Shown: positions 32,006 through 40,426 of the stretch, in pieces
How positions within the stretch are numbered: the first letter of the stretch is position 1
Layout: each line of letters opens with the position of its first letter
NCBI GenBank assembly: GCA_013002225.1
Contig: JABDKL010000157.1
Location: 1 to 44,132 of the forward strand
Length of the DNA: 44,132 bases
Direction of reading: 5' to 3'
DNA from: Winogradskyella sp.
GTDB taxonomy: Bacteria > Bacteroidota > Bacteroidia > Flavobacteriales > Flavobacteriaceae
Position numbers and translations under genes: made by a program
The notes under the pieces: model-generated
Databases searched by the model: none
What the model was told of the DNA's origin: nothing
What the model saw: the letters and a program-made list of their open reading frames with translations, nothing else

Positions 32006-32731
32006 ATGATAATAAAAAAAATAAAAAGATTAATAGAAGAACAACGGAGCTCTCAGAAACAAAATACAAGACTGTTAGAAGAATTAGAATGGGCCCATAT
32101 TTATCATGACAGTATTAGAGGTAAACCCTGGTTATACGAATTGCCTTTAAATATAGGAAGGTGGGCAGGAAATTATGCCTTTTTTTATGTTTTAAATAGA
32201 ATATTGAATGATTTTAAACCTAAAAGTATTCTCGAATTTGGTTTAGGTGAGTCGTCAAAATTCGTTTCGAAATACTTAGAATATTATTTAAAAGATGCCC
32301 AGCATACTATAATAGAACAGAATAATGATTGGAAAAAAGCATTTGAGTCTACTTTTAATCTTACTAATCGTTCTAAAATAGTTATTTGCCCAATAACAAC
32401 AACAAACATTAAAAACTTTACGGTCAACGTTTATGAAGATTTAGAACTAAAAGTTAATAGTAATTATGATTTATTTATTGTAGACGGACCTTACGGAAGT
32501 CATCGATTTTCGAGATATGATATAGTTGTATTAGCACAGAAATTTGAAACTAATAAGGAGTTCATTATACTTTTAGATGACTATCACCGCAAAGGAGAAA
32601 AGGATACAGCAAATGAGTTGCTCTTGCTGTTTAAATCGAAAAATATTAAGACGTATTCTAAAATTTATAACGGACGTAAAAGTTTAATTGTTATAGCTAC
32701 GGAAAAATATAAATATATAGCGTCGCTGTAA
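32006..32731 (+). CDS. Putative SAM-dependent methyltransferase-like protein
   Basis: The 241-residue protein starts with a basic coiled coil (IKKIKRLIEEQRSSQKQNTR) and then has a Rossmann-like region. SILEFGLGESSKFVSKYL resembles methyltransferase motif I, HTIIEQNNDWKK the next acidic turn, and YDLFIVDGPYGSHRFSRYD the following strand. FIILLDDYHRKGEKDTANEL resembles the fourth. The pattern is like methyltransferase_24/FkbM relatives, but SAM binding is not certain. The neighbours are the Wzm permease gene (45 bases upstream) and a GT2 gene (1 base downstream), which places it in glycan assembly. Confidence 0.6.
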   Translation: MIIKKIKRLIEEQRSSQKQNTRLLEELEWAHIYHDSIRGKPWLYELPLNIGRWAGNYAFFYVLNRILNDFKPKSILEFGLGESSKFVSKYLEYYLKDAQHTIIEQNNDWKKAFESTFNLTNRSKIVICPITTTNIKNFTVNVYEDLELKVNSNYDLFIVDGPYGSHRFSRYDIVVLAQKFETNKEFIILLDDYHRKGEKDTANELLLLFKSKNIKTYSKIYNGRKSLIVIATEKYKYIASL

Positions 32732-32732
32732 T

Positions 32733-33707
32733 ATGAACTCACCGTTGATATCAATAATAGTCCCTACTTACAATAGAGCTCATTTAATTATTGAAACCTT
32801 GCAAAGTATCGAGAGACAAACCTATCAAAATTGGGAGTGTATTATTGTAGACGATCACTCAACTGATTCTACTTCAGATCAAGTTAAACTATTTATAAAT
32901 AAGAACGATAAATTTAAATTTTTCAAACGGCCTATTCACAAATCAAAAGGAGCAAATGCTTGTCGTAATTATGGTATTACACTAGCAGAAGGTAAATTTG
33001 TTAAATTTCTAGACTCTGATGATCTTTTATTAGATGATTGTTTAGAAGTACAATATAAGTTTTTACAGGTTGATAAGGAGTTAGATATGGTGTGTGGTTA
33101 CGCACGTTTTTTTAATAAAGACTTAAGTAATTATTGGGTAGTAAAGCCTGAAATAATGGATGCTGAAAATTCTCTATTAAATTATGTTACTTCTAAACTC
33201 TTTTTTCACACAGCAGGGCCTTTATGGAAATTCACTTTTCTTAAAAAGCAAATACAGCTATTCAATGAAGAACTGCACAGATTACAAGATACTGAGTTTC
33301 ACTATAGAATGTTACTAAATGGTGTTAAGTTTAAATTTATTAATGTTCCAATTGTATATTATAGAAGAGATAGTATCGATAGTATTTCACGAAATAATGA
33401 TATAAGAAACTTCAATTCTATATTTAAGTATTATGAATTAGTTTTTTATACTTTTAGGCACTCAAATCCATTAATTCTTGAAAAAACAAGAAGGCTCTTT
33501 GCTAAAAAAGTGTCCCTCTTAAGTCATAAAATGATAGGTGTCAATTCTAATATATTAATGCGATGGAGCACAGTAAAATTAATTTATTCTAGACTATTCC
33601 TTATTTTGAATGACTTGAACTTATCCTATTTAACAAAAGTTAAAATTTTTATAGGAATTATAATGACTTTGATGACTAGAAGAGGTTTAAAGTATTTTAG
33701 AATTTAG
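32733..33707 (+). CDS. GT2 family glycosyltransferase
   Basis: The 324-residue protein has the GT-A fold motifs ISIIVPTYNRAHLI, IIVDDHSTD and FLDSDDLLLDD (DSD metal site). The C-terminal third (KVSLLSHKMIGVNSN onward) has hydrophobic helices that may contact the membrane. It adds one sugar of the repeat unit; donor and linkage are unknown. It lies between the methyltransferase-like gene (1-base gap) and wzt (78-base gap). Confidence 0.88.
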   Translation: MNSPLISIIVPTYNRAHLIIETLQSIERQTYQNWECIIVDDHSTDSTSDQVKLFINKNDKFKFFKRPIHKSKGANACRNYGITLAEGKFVKFLDSDDLLLDDCLEVQYKFLQVDKELDMVCGYARFFNKDLSNYWVVKPEIMDAENSLLNYVTSKLFFHTAGPLWKFTFLKKQIQLFNEELHRLQDTEFHYRMLLNGVKFKFINVPIVYYRRDSIDSISRNNDIRNFNSIFKYYELVFYTFRHSNPLILEKTRRLFAKKVSLLSHKMIGVNSNILMRWSTVKLIYSRLFLILNDLNLSYLTKVKIFIGIIMTLMTRRGLKYFRI

Positions 33708-33785
33708 ATTTAAATTATGAATTCTATTTTAAATTAAAATGAAAAATGGAGAAATAATCTCATATTATTATTCTTATTATATGCC

Positions 33786-35054
33786 ATGAAAGACGTTATA
33801 CTTAAGGCCGAAAATATAAGTAAACAGTACCGCTTAGGTTTAGTAGGGACTGGAACCATTACTCACGATTTAAACCGTTGGTGGCATAAAATTAGAGGAA
33901 AAGAGGATCCATATTTGAAAATTGGAGAGGCCAATGACCGAAGTACAAAAAGTGATTCTGCTTATGTTTGGGCGTTACAAGACATTAATTTTGAAGTTGA
34001 AAAAGGTGAGGTTTTAGGTATTATTGGCAAAAATGGTGCAGGAAAATCTACATTACTAAAAATCTTGTCAAAAGTTACTAGTCCCACTACTGGTGAAATC
34101 AAAACAAAAGGGCGTATAGCATCATTATTAGAAGTGGGAACAGGCTTTCATTCAGAAATGACTGGACGCGAAAATATCTATCTAAATGGCGCTATTTTAG
34201 GGATGACAAAGAAGGAAATTTCTTCTAAAATTGATGAGATTATAGAATTTTCAGGATGTCAACGGTATATCGATACCCCTGTAAAACGGTATTCTTCAGG
34301 TATGACGGTAAGACTTGCATTTGCTGTCGCTGCTTTTCTAGAACCCGAAATTTTAGTAATAGATGAAGTCTTGGCAGTAGGAGATGCCGAGTTTCAGAAA
34401 AAAGCTATTGGAAAAATGCAAGATATATCTAAGGGTGAGGGGCGTACAGTTTTGTTTGTAAGTCATAATATGGCGGTAATTCAGAAGCTATGTAATAAAT
34501 CTGTATTACTTGATAAGGGGAAATTTGTTATGAAAGGTAAAACTGAAGATGTTATAGAGTATTACTTGCAGCAGTCTGTGCTCAACAATTCAGAATATAC
34601 CTTTGATAATCAATTGAATTCTGATAAGTTAGCCTATACAAATAAAATAAGTATTCAGGATTTAGAAGGAAATTTAATAAACGAAATTCCTATTGGTAAG
34701 CCATGGGCCGTAAAAGTAACTTTTACAGTTACAGAAAAAGTTAAGAATTTAGTGATTGGTCTTGGGATGACTGACTTATATGATGTTGCGATAAGAACAA
34801 CTTGGAGCTTACCAAAAGATTTAGAGAAAGGTAAGTACGAAATAACTTTTACTGAAGAATACTTGAGTTTTAATCAAGGTCAATATAAGCTAATTATTGG
34901 TATATCTAGAGGGGCTCAAGTTATTGAGTATTTAGATAATGAAATCTTCATGACTGTCTCTGATGCCATTTATCAGCAAGAGAAAAGTATAGTTAATAAT
35001 AAAAGTGGTATTATTTCAAATCAAATGAAGACTCATCTTAAAAAAATAAATTAG
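33786..35054 (+). CDS. wzt: Polysaccharide ABC exporter ATPase with C-terminal glycan-binding domain (Wzt-like)
   Basis: The 422-residue protein has an ATPase domain with Walker A GKNGAGKST (81-89), signature YSSGMTVRLAF (169-179), Walker B VIDEVLAVGD and switch H227. After ~250 comes a beta-rich domain of about 160 residues (VKVTFTVTEKVKNLVIGLGM), the Wzt_C-type extension. That extension recognises the capped end of O antigen in E. coli O9a. This suggests that a terminal modification is required for export. The N-terminal insert (HDLNRWWHKIRGKEDPY) is common in Bacteroidota Wzt. The gene abuts the FkbM methyltransferase gene by 2 bases. Confidence 0.9.
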   Translation: MKDVILKAENISKQYRLGLVGTGTITHDLNRWWHKIRGKEDPYLKIGEANDRSTKSDSAYVWALQDINFEVEKGEVLGIIGKNGAGKSTLLKILSKVTSPTTGEIKTKGRIASLLEVGTGFHSEMTGRENIYLNGAILGMTKKEISSKIDEIIEFSGCQRYIDTPVKRYSSGMTVRLAFAVAAFLEPEILVIDEVLAVGDAEFQKKAIGKMQDISKGEGRTVLFVSHNMAVIQKLCNKSVLLDKGKFVMKGKTEDVIEYYLQQSVLNNSEYTFDNQLNSDKLAYTNKISIQDLEGNLINEIPIGKPWAVKVTFTVTEKVKNLVIGLGMTDLYDVAIRTTWSLPKDLEKGKYEITFTEEYLSFNQGQYKLIIGISRGAQVIEYLDNEIFMTVSDAIYQQEKSIVNNKSGIISNQMKTHLKKIN

Positions 35055-35056
35055 TT

Positions 35057-35827
35057 ATGACTTTTTACGATAGAGAAAGTTATGTTAAAGCAGATTCACC
35101 AATAAAAAAAATACTTTTAAAATTATTTAAAAGGACAGATCAGATTACGATTTTTGATATTGGTGCATGTGAAGGGGAAGAATCTTTGAGGTACTGTAAA
35201 TTATTTCCTAATGCACAAATATTAACTTTTGAACCTTTACCTAAGAATCAAGACCTTATTAGAGGAAATATTAAAAAGTATAATGCTAATAACATTGAAC
35301 TAATATCATGTGCTGTATCAAATCTTAATGGATTTTCTCAATTTTACGTTTCATCAGGACATCCAGATAATGAATCTAATTTGTTAGACTGGGATTTTGG
35401 AAATAAATCTAGCTCACTTTTATTGCCAAATAGTAATAATAACCCTAAATGGCTTGAATTTAAAGAAAAGATAAGCGTAGAAACAATTACACTTAAAAAA
35501 GTTATTGAAGAAAGAGAAATTTCTCAAATAGATTTTATCCATATGGATGTACAAGGTGCCGAATTAGATGTTTTAAAAGGTGCAGATAAATATCTCAAAC
35601 AAGTTAAAGCAATCTGGCTCGAAGTTTCCAATATAGAATTATATAAAGGACAACCATTGATATTAGATGTTGAAAATTATATGACATCTAAAGGATTTAC
35701 TCTTATAAAAACTGAATTGGAAGGTCAAGTAGGTGACCAATTTTATCTAAATAATAATTATTATAGAATGATTTCTTTATTTAGAAATTCAATTCAATGG
35801 ATTTATAAGAAGCAAATTAAAAGTTAG
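35057..35827 (+). CDS. FkbM family methyltransferase
   Basis: The 256-residue protein has the FkbM layout: motif I FDIGACEGEESLRYCKLF, then ILTFEPLPKNQDLI (acidic E after strand 2) and VSNLNGFSQFYVSSG. Next come a family block IDFIHMDVQGAELDVLKGAD (DxQGxE) and AIWLEVSNIELYKGQP. FkbM enzymes O-methylate sugars or polyketides. Its position 2 bases after wzt, which carries a putative cap-reading domain, suggests that it makes or edits the terminal cap (inference). A 7-base gap leads to another methyltransferase. Confidence 0.88.
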   Translation: MTFYDRESYVKADSPIKKILLKLFKRTDQITIFDIGACEGEESLRYCKLFPNAQILTFEPLPKNQDLIRGNIKKYNANNIELISCAVSNLNGFSQFYVSSGHPDNESNLLDWDFGNKSSSLLLPNSNNNPKWLEFKEKISVETITLKKVIEEREISQIDFIHMDVQGAELDVLKGADKYLKQVKAIWLEVSNIELYKGQPLILDVENYMTSKGFTLIKTELEGQVGDQFYLNNNYYRMISLFRNSIQWIYKKQIKS

Positions 35828-35834
35828 AAAGAAT

Positions 35835-36572
35835 ATGTTTTTTCCTGAAAGAATAAGATCTATTAAGCCCAAAGACAAAGTTTTAGAAATAGGACCAGGA
35901 GCAACGCCTCACATAAGATCAGATATATTTTTAGAATTAAACTATGATAATGAATATGAGCGTGTTGCACAATCAGGACATGTTGGTATCTTAAAATCAG
36001 ATAAACCCATTATTTATTATGATGGAGGCGATTTTCCATTTAAAGATAATGAATTTGATTATGTAATATGCTCTCATGTTTTAGAGCATGTCGACAACGC
36101 TGATGCTTTTATTAAAGAAGTCGCAAGAGTTGGTAAAAAAGGTTATTTAGAGTTTCCAACTATATATTATGACTATATATATAATTTTAAAGAGCATAAA
36201 TTATTTTTACTAGAAAAGGACGGCGTTATAAACTGGATGACTAAAAACGAAAGTGGACTAAATAAATTCGCTGCTGTTCAGAGTTTTTTTAATAAAACAT
36301 GTAAGCTTGGGTATTATGATACTATAGATAATTTTAAAAATTATTTTTTTCAAGGTTTCGAATGGGTAGATAAAATTAAAACTCAGCGTATAGATAATTT
36401 AGACGCTTTAACTTATAATATAGAGGCGCTTCAATTGAAGTCAAATGTTAAGAAAGAAAATAGTATTACTCACCTCTATTCAAAAATTTCACTAAAGAAA
36501 TTTTTAATATATAAGCTAAAACAATTTTTAAAAACTAATCTACAGAAATTAACATTAAGACGCTATAATTGA
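35835..36572 (+). CDS. Class I SAM-dependent methyltransferase (type 11-like)
   Basis: The 245-residue protein has motif I VLEIGPGATPHIRSDIFLEL, an unusual G-P-G-A-T-P version. Then come YYDGGDFPFKDNEFDYVICS and HVLEHVDNADAFIKEVARVG, the classic methyltransferase_11 block. After that is a family-specific segment with FPTIYYDYIYNF. A lysine-rich, partly hydrophobic C-terminus (LIYKLKQFLKTNLQKL) may bind the membrane. Possible substrates are sugars of the repeat unit. It lies 7 bases after the FkbM gene and 35 before the fucosyltransferase gene. Confidence 0.82.
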   Translation: MFFPERIRSIKPKDKVLEIGPGATPHIRSDIFLELNYDNEYERVAQSGHVGILKSDKPIIYYDGGDFPFKDNEFDYVICSHVLEHVDNADAFIKEVARVGKKGYLEFPTIYYDYIYNFKEHKLFLLEKDGVINWMTKNESGLNKFAAVQSFFNKTCKLGYYDTIDNFKNYFFQGFEWVDKIKTQRIDNLDALTYNIEALQLKSNVKKENSITHLYSKISLKKFLIYKLKQFLKTNLQKLTLRRYN

Positions 36573-36607
36573 ATTAATGAGTATTAATAAAACTGTAAAG
36601 TAAATAC

Positions 36608-37489
36608 ATGATCATAATAAAATTACAAGGTGGATTAGGGAATCAAATGTTTCAATATGCTATTGCCCGGATACTAGGAGAAATTAGAGATGAAGAGGTT
36701 TTGTTAGACATTACTTCCTTTGAAGATAATGTTAAAAAACCCGGATATACTCCAAGAAATTTTGAACTTAATATTTTTAACAATTCTTATAAAATAGCTG
36801 ATAGAAAGGCCGTAAATAGATTTAAAAAAATTAATGTAATTAACAGATTAAAACAAAAATTAGGATTTTCTTACCCACAGACTTATGTGGAAACGTCATT
36901 TAGATTTAATGAGGAATTGTTTTCTATAGAAAATGATATTTATTTGGTAGGTTACTTTCAAAGTTATAAGTATTTAAAAAATCATGAAGCTTTTACAAGA
37001 CAGCTGTATTCTTTTCAAACCAACTCATTATCCGAATTAAATCAGAATCTATTAGTAAAATTAAAAACACTTAAAACTGTATCAATTCATATAAGAAGAG
37101 GTGATTTTGTTAATGATAAATTAACTCAAGCGTATCATGGTATTTGTAATCTAGAGTATTACATTGAAGCTATAGAATATATATGTTCTAAACATAAAAA
37201 TTTAACAATGGTGTTTTTTTCCGACGATATGCAATGGGTTAGAGAATCATTTAACAATTTTGATTATCCGAAGATTTTTGTAGATTTTAATTCTAGAAAA
37301 AATAATTGGGTAGATATGTTATTAATGTCTAAATGCAGTCATAACATTATTGCTAATAGCTCATTTAGTTGGTGGGGTGCTTGGTTAAATACAAACCCTA
37401 AAAAAACTGTAGTTGCACCAAAAAAATGGTTTACTAATGAAGATATTGATACTTCAACATTACTGCCAAAAGAATGGAAAAAAATGTGA
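36608..37489 (+). CDS. Alpha-1,2-fucosyltransferase-like enzyme, GT11
   Basis: The 293-residue protein has all GT11 motifs: KLQGGLGNQMFQYAIAR at the N-terminus (5-21), HIRRGDFV at 161-168 (GDP-binding arginine site), and NIIANSSFSWWGAWL near 250-266. GT11 enzymes transfer fucose from GDP-fucose; some use other sugars. GDP-fucose synthesis genes are not in the window and may lie beyond it or elsewhere. The length is normal. The next gene starts inside its 3' end (16-base overlap). Confidence 0.92.
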   Translation: MIIIKLQGGLGNQMFQYAIARILGEIRDEEVLLDITSFEDNVKKPGYTPRNFELNIFNNSYKIADRKAVNRFKKINVINRLKQKLGFSYPQTYVETSFRFNEELFSIENDIYLVGYFQSYKYLKNHEAFTRQLYSFQTNSLSELNQNLLVKLKTLKTVSIHIRRGDFVNDKLTQAYHGICNLEYYIEAIEYICSKHKNLTMVFFSDDMQWVRESFNNFDYPKIFVDFNSRKNNWVDMLLMSKCSHNIIANSSFSWWGAWLNTNPKKTVVAPKKWFTNEDIDTSTLLPKEWKKM

Positions 37490-38424
37490 CAAATGATATA
37501 GAAGTTTCAATAATTATGCCTGCTTACAATGCTTCCAAGTATTTGCAAGCAGCAATAAATTCTGTAATTAACCAAACTTTTTCTAATTGGGAGCTAATAA
37601 TAATTGATGATGGTTCTACAGATGAAACTTCCTCAATTATTAACAAGAATGCAGAAAAAGATAACAGGATTAGAGGGTTTTACCAAATAAATGGTAAACA
37701 GGGTAAAGCTCGTAATTTAGGTATTGAGAACGCCAACGGCAGTTTTATTGCATTCTTAGATGCAGATGACCTTTGGTTACCTAATAAATTGGAAATACAA
37801 CTGTCAGAGATTAAAAATAGACAGGTAGATTTGGTTTTCTCTAACTCATATATCTTTTATAATAACGAGGTCTTAGAGAATTGTGATACAATGCAGACTA
37901 TTAGTGGAATTATAGAAGGCCTGGAGGCATTTAAATTATTTCTTATATGTAATAGAATACCAATTCTTACAGTATTGGTAAAAAAAGAGCATGTAAATAA
38001 AGTCAATAATTTTAGTGAAAAACTTGAAATTCAGCTCGCAGAAGATTATCATTTATGGTTAAAATTGATTATGAATAAGTGTAAGTTTTATGGCTCAGAA
38101 CATGTACTAGCAGCTTATAGAATTCATGATATGGCTTCAACTAAAGACGACAAATTAGCTAATAAGCAAATAATAGAAGTTTTGTTTGATTTGGCTCAAG
38201 ATAAGACAGATTATAAGCAAATAATTGAAGGTAAACTTAAGTATAAGCTTCAACAGAATTATAATAACACACAACTATCGAGGGCTGAATTTAGTACTGT
38301 TATTAACAATGTTTGTAAATATTTAAATAAAAAATACTTATGTCACCTTTTTAAGATATTGAATATTATTTTAGGTCCGCATATAACAAGAAAAATATTA
38401 AACCTTTTATTAAATGTCAATTAG
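37474..38424 (+). CDS. GT2 family glycosyltransferase
   Basis: The 316-residue protein has VSIIMPAYNASKYLQAAINS, IIIDDGSTDETS and FLDADDLWLPNK (DAD metal site). Later is LAEDYHLWLKLI, the E-D-x-x-L-W-L catalytic-base helix common in this family. It overlaps the GT11 gene by 16 bases, so translation is coupled. Sugar and linkage are unknown. Confidence 0.88.
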   Translation: MEKNVTNDIEVSIIMPAYNASKYLQAAINSVINQTFSNWELIIIDDGSTDETSSIINKNAEKDNRIRGFYQINGKQGKARNLGIENANGSFIAFLDADDLWLPNKLEIQLSEIKNRQVDLVFSNSYIFYNNEVLENCDTMQTISGIIEGLEAFKLFLICNRIPILTVLVKKEHVNKVNNFSEKLEIQLAEDYHLWLKLIMNKCKFYGSEHVLAAYRIHDMASTKDDKLANKQIIEVLFDLAQDKTDYKQIIEGKLKYKLQQNYNNTQLSRAEFSTVINNVCKYLNKKYLCHLFKILNIILGPHITRKILNLLLNVN

Positions 38425-38441
38425 CTTTTAATTTTAATTAT

Positions 38442-39278
38442 ATGGCCATAACTTCAGTGTCTGTCATAATTCCATGTTTTAATCAAGGGCATTTTCTCGA
38501 TGAATCCCTCCAATCTGTCATTAGCCAAACTTATAGCAATTGGGAATGTATAATTGTTAATGATGGAAGTTCTGATGATACAAAAGCTATAGCTGAACTA
38601 TGGACTAAAAAAGATAAAAGGATTAAATATTTATATCAAGACAATCAAGGATTAAGTAGTGCAAGAAATTTAGGCATTAGTAATGCTATCGGTGAATTTA
38701 TTTTGCCTTTAGATGCCGATGATAAAATTGGAAAAAATTATTTGGAACTAGCATGTTATGAATTTCAACAGAACGAGGACTTAAAAGTGGTTTATTGCGA
38801 AGCAAAGAAGTTTGGAGATACTAATGAGTTATGGAACCTGCCAGAGTTTTCTCTATATAATTTAAGTAGAAAAAACATGATTTTCTGTTCAGCATTATTT
38901 AGAAAAAAAGACTGGATTGCAATAGGAGGTTTTGATGTTAATATGGCTCATGGTTGGGAAGATTGGGAGTTTTGGATTTCAATGTTAAAGAAGGGAGGAT
39001 TAGTAAAAAAAATTGAATCTGTACAGTTTTATTATAGAGTAAAAGGTCAGTCAATGCTAAAAGCTATGGATGCCGAAAAAATAAAAAAGACAGAAGAATA
39101 CTTAAGTATAAAACATGCAGATTTTTTTGTTGAACATTTAGGTTCTTTTAACTCATTGTTACGAGAAAAAGAACAATTAAAAAAGAGTTACGAAGAGAAG
39201 TTTAAAAGCGAAAAATTTATCATTAATGCGTTTTTGAAAAAACTTCTTGGCTTTACACTCTTTAAAAAAATCAAGTGA
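38442..39278 (+). CDS. GT2 family glycosyltransferase (paralogue of the enzyme at 40427)
   Basis: The 278-residue protein has VSVIIPCFNQGHFLDESLQS, IIVNDGSSDDTK and LPLDADDKIGKNYL. The acceptor-side block is HGWEDWEFWISMLKKGG. The same block, with NGLEDWEFYIRLLKEGG, is found in the GT2 at 40427-41266. The two enzymes are of equal length and are probably paralogues, perhaps adding the same or a similar sugar twice. It lies 14 bases before the wbsX gene. Confidence 0.88.
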   Translation: MAITSVSVIIPCFNQGHFLDESLQSVISQTYSNWECIIVNDGSSDDTKAIAELWTKKDKRIKYLYQDNQGLSSARNLGISNAIGEFILPLDADDKIGKNYLELACYEFQQNEDLKVVYCEAKKFGDTNELWNLPEFSLYNLSRKNMIFCSALFRKKDWIAIGGFDVNMAHGWEDWEFWISMLKKGGLVKKIESVQFYYRVKGQSMLKAMDAEKIKKTEEYLSIKHADFFVEHLGSFNSLLREKEQLKKSYEEKFKSEKFIINAFLKKLLGFTLFKKIK

Positions 39279-39292
39279 ACTACACCTACTAA

Positions 39293-40426
39293 ATGAGCAA
39301 AACTCAATTAAAATTTTTATCCTATTATCTCCCTCAGTTTCATCCTATTCCTGAAAATGACATGTGGTGGGGAGAAGGATTTACAGAGTGGACTAATGTA
39401 AAAAAAGCAGTGCCATTATTTAAAAATCATTATCAACCAATAATCCCAGGAGAATTAGGGTATTATGATTTGCTAAAACAACCCGAAATTCAAGAAAAAC
39501 AAGCGAGATTAGCACTAGAAAATGGTGTAGATGGTTTTATTTATTATCAATATTGGTTTGGTGAAGGAAAAATGCTCTTAGAAAAACCAGCAGAACAAAT
39601 GCTGGAAAATAAAAACATAAATATTCCTTTTTGTTTTTGTTGGGCAAACGAAACTTGGAAAGGTATTTGGCATGGTTTAGATAACCCTGAGGTGTTGATT
39701 GAACAAACGTATAATGGAGAAAGGGATTATGAAGCATATTTTAATTATTTACTCCCCTTTTTTAAGGATTCTAGGTACATAGTTGTAGACAACAAGCCAA
39801 TGTTTCATGTCTATAAATTAAATGATATTCCAGATTTAGATGTTTTTTATAAGGTATTTAATCACTTAGCTATTAAGGCAGGTTTTGATGGAATACACCT
39901 TATATCTACTGCAACAAAAGGCGATGATTTAAAGCTGAACAATTCTAATGTAGATGGTCAAGTTGGTTTAGATGTTTTTTTTAAAATGCGATATAAAAAA
40001 GCCTCCTGTTTTCCAAATAAAAGTTTTGTTGGTAAAGTTGAAACAAAATTAAAAAGTTTACTCTGGCCATCACGTAGTATTGGAGAACGCACTAAGCCAC
40101 TTATTTTTGATTATGAAAAAGGGGTATCAAATTTTATTATAAAATTCCCCAATAAAAAATATATACCTTGTGTATTTCCAAACTGGGATAATTCGGCAAG
40201 GAGCGGAAAAAAATCATTAATATTCAAAAATGCAACTCCAATTACATGGAAAGTACATCTTGAAGCAGCTGTAAATGAGCTAAAAAATAATCCGGATAAC
40301 CCTCAATTCGTGGTCATTAAATCATGGAACGAATGGGCCGAAGGAAATTATTTGGAACCCGATGAAAAGTTTGGTTTACAGTGGTTAAAAGTAATAAAAG
40401 AAGTTAAAGAAAAACTAAACAGCTAA
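39293..40426 (+). CDS. wbsX: WbsX-like protein (glycoside hydrolase 99-like)
   Basis: The 377-residue protein has the WbsX/GH99-like family hallmarks. At the N-terminus are FLSYYLPQFHPIPENDMWWG and GEGFTEWTNVKKA. Then come GFIYYQYWFGEGKMLLEKP, FCFCWANETWKGIW and near the end VIKSWNEWAEGNYLEPD. Such proteins are frequent in O-antigen and capsule clusters and are thought to be glycosyltransferase- or hydrolase-like, without proven activity. The TAA at 40424-40426 is followed at once, in the same frame, by the CTG-start GT2 gene, so the two genes are fused apart from that one stop codon. Confidence 0.88.
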   Translation: MSKTQLKFLSYYLPQFHPIPENDMWWGEGFTEWTNVKKAVPLFKNHYQPIIPGELGYYDLLKQPEIQEKQARLALENGVDGFIYYQYWFGEGKMLLEKPAEQMLENKNINIPFCFCWANETWKGIWHGLDNPEVLIEQTYNGERDYEAYFNYLLPFFKDSRYIVVDNKPMFHVYKLNDIPDLDVFYKVFNHLAIKAGFDGIHLISTATKGDDLKLNNSNVDGQVGLDVFFKMRYKKASCFPNKSFVGKVETKLKSLLWPSRSIGERTKPLIFDYEKGVSNFIIKFPNKKYIPCVFPNWDNSARSGKKSLIFKNATPITWKVHLEAAVNELKNNPDNPQFVVIKSWNEWAEGNYLEPDEKFGLQWLKVIKEVKEKLNS

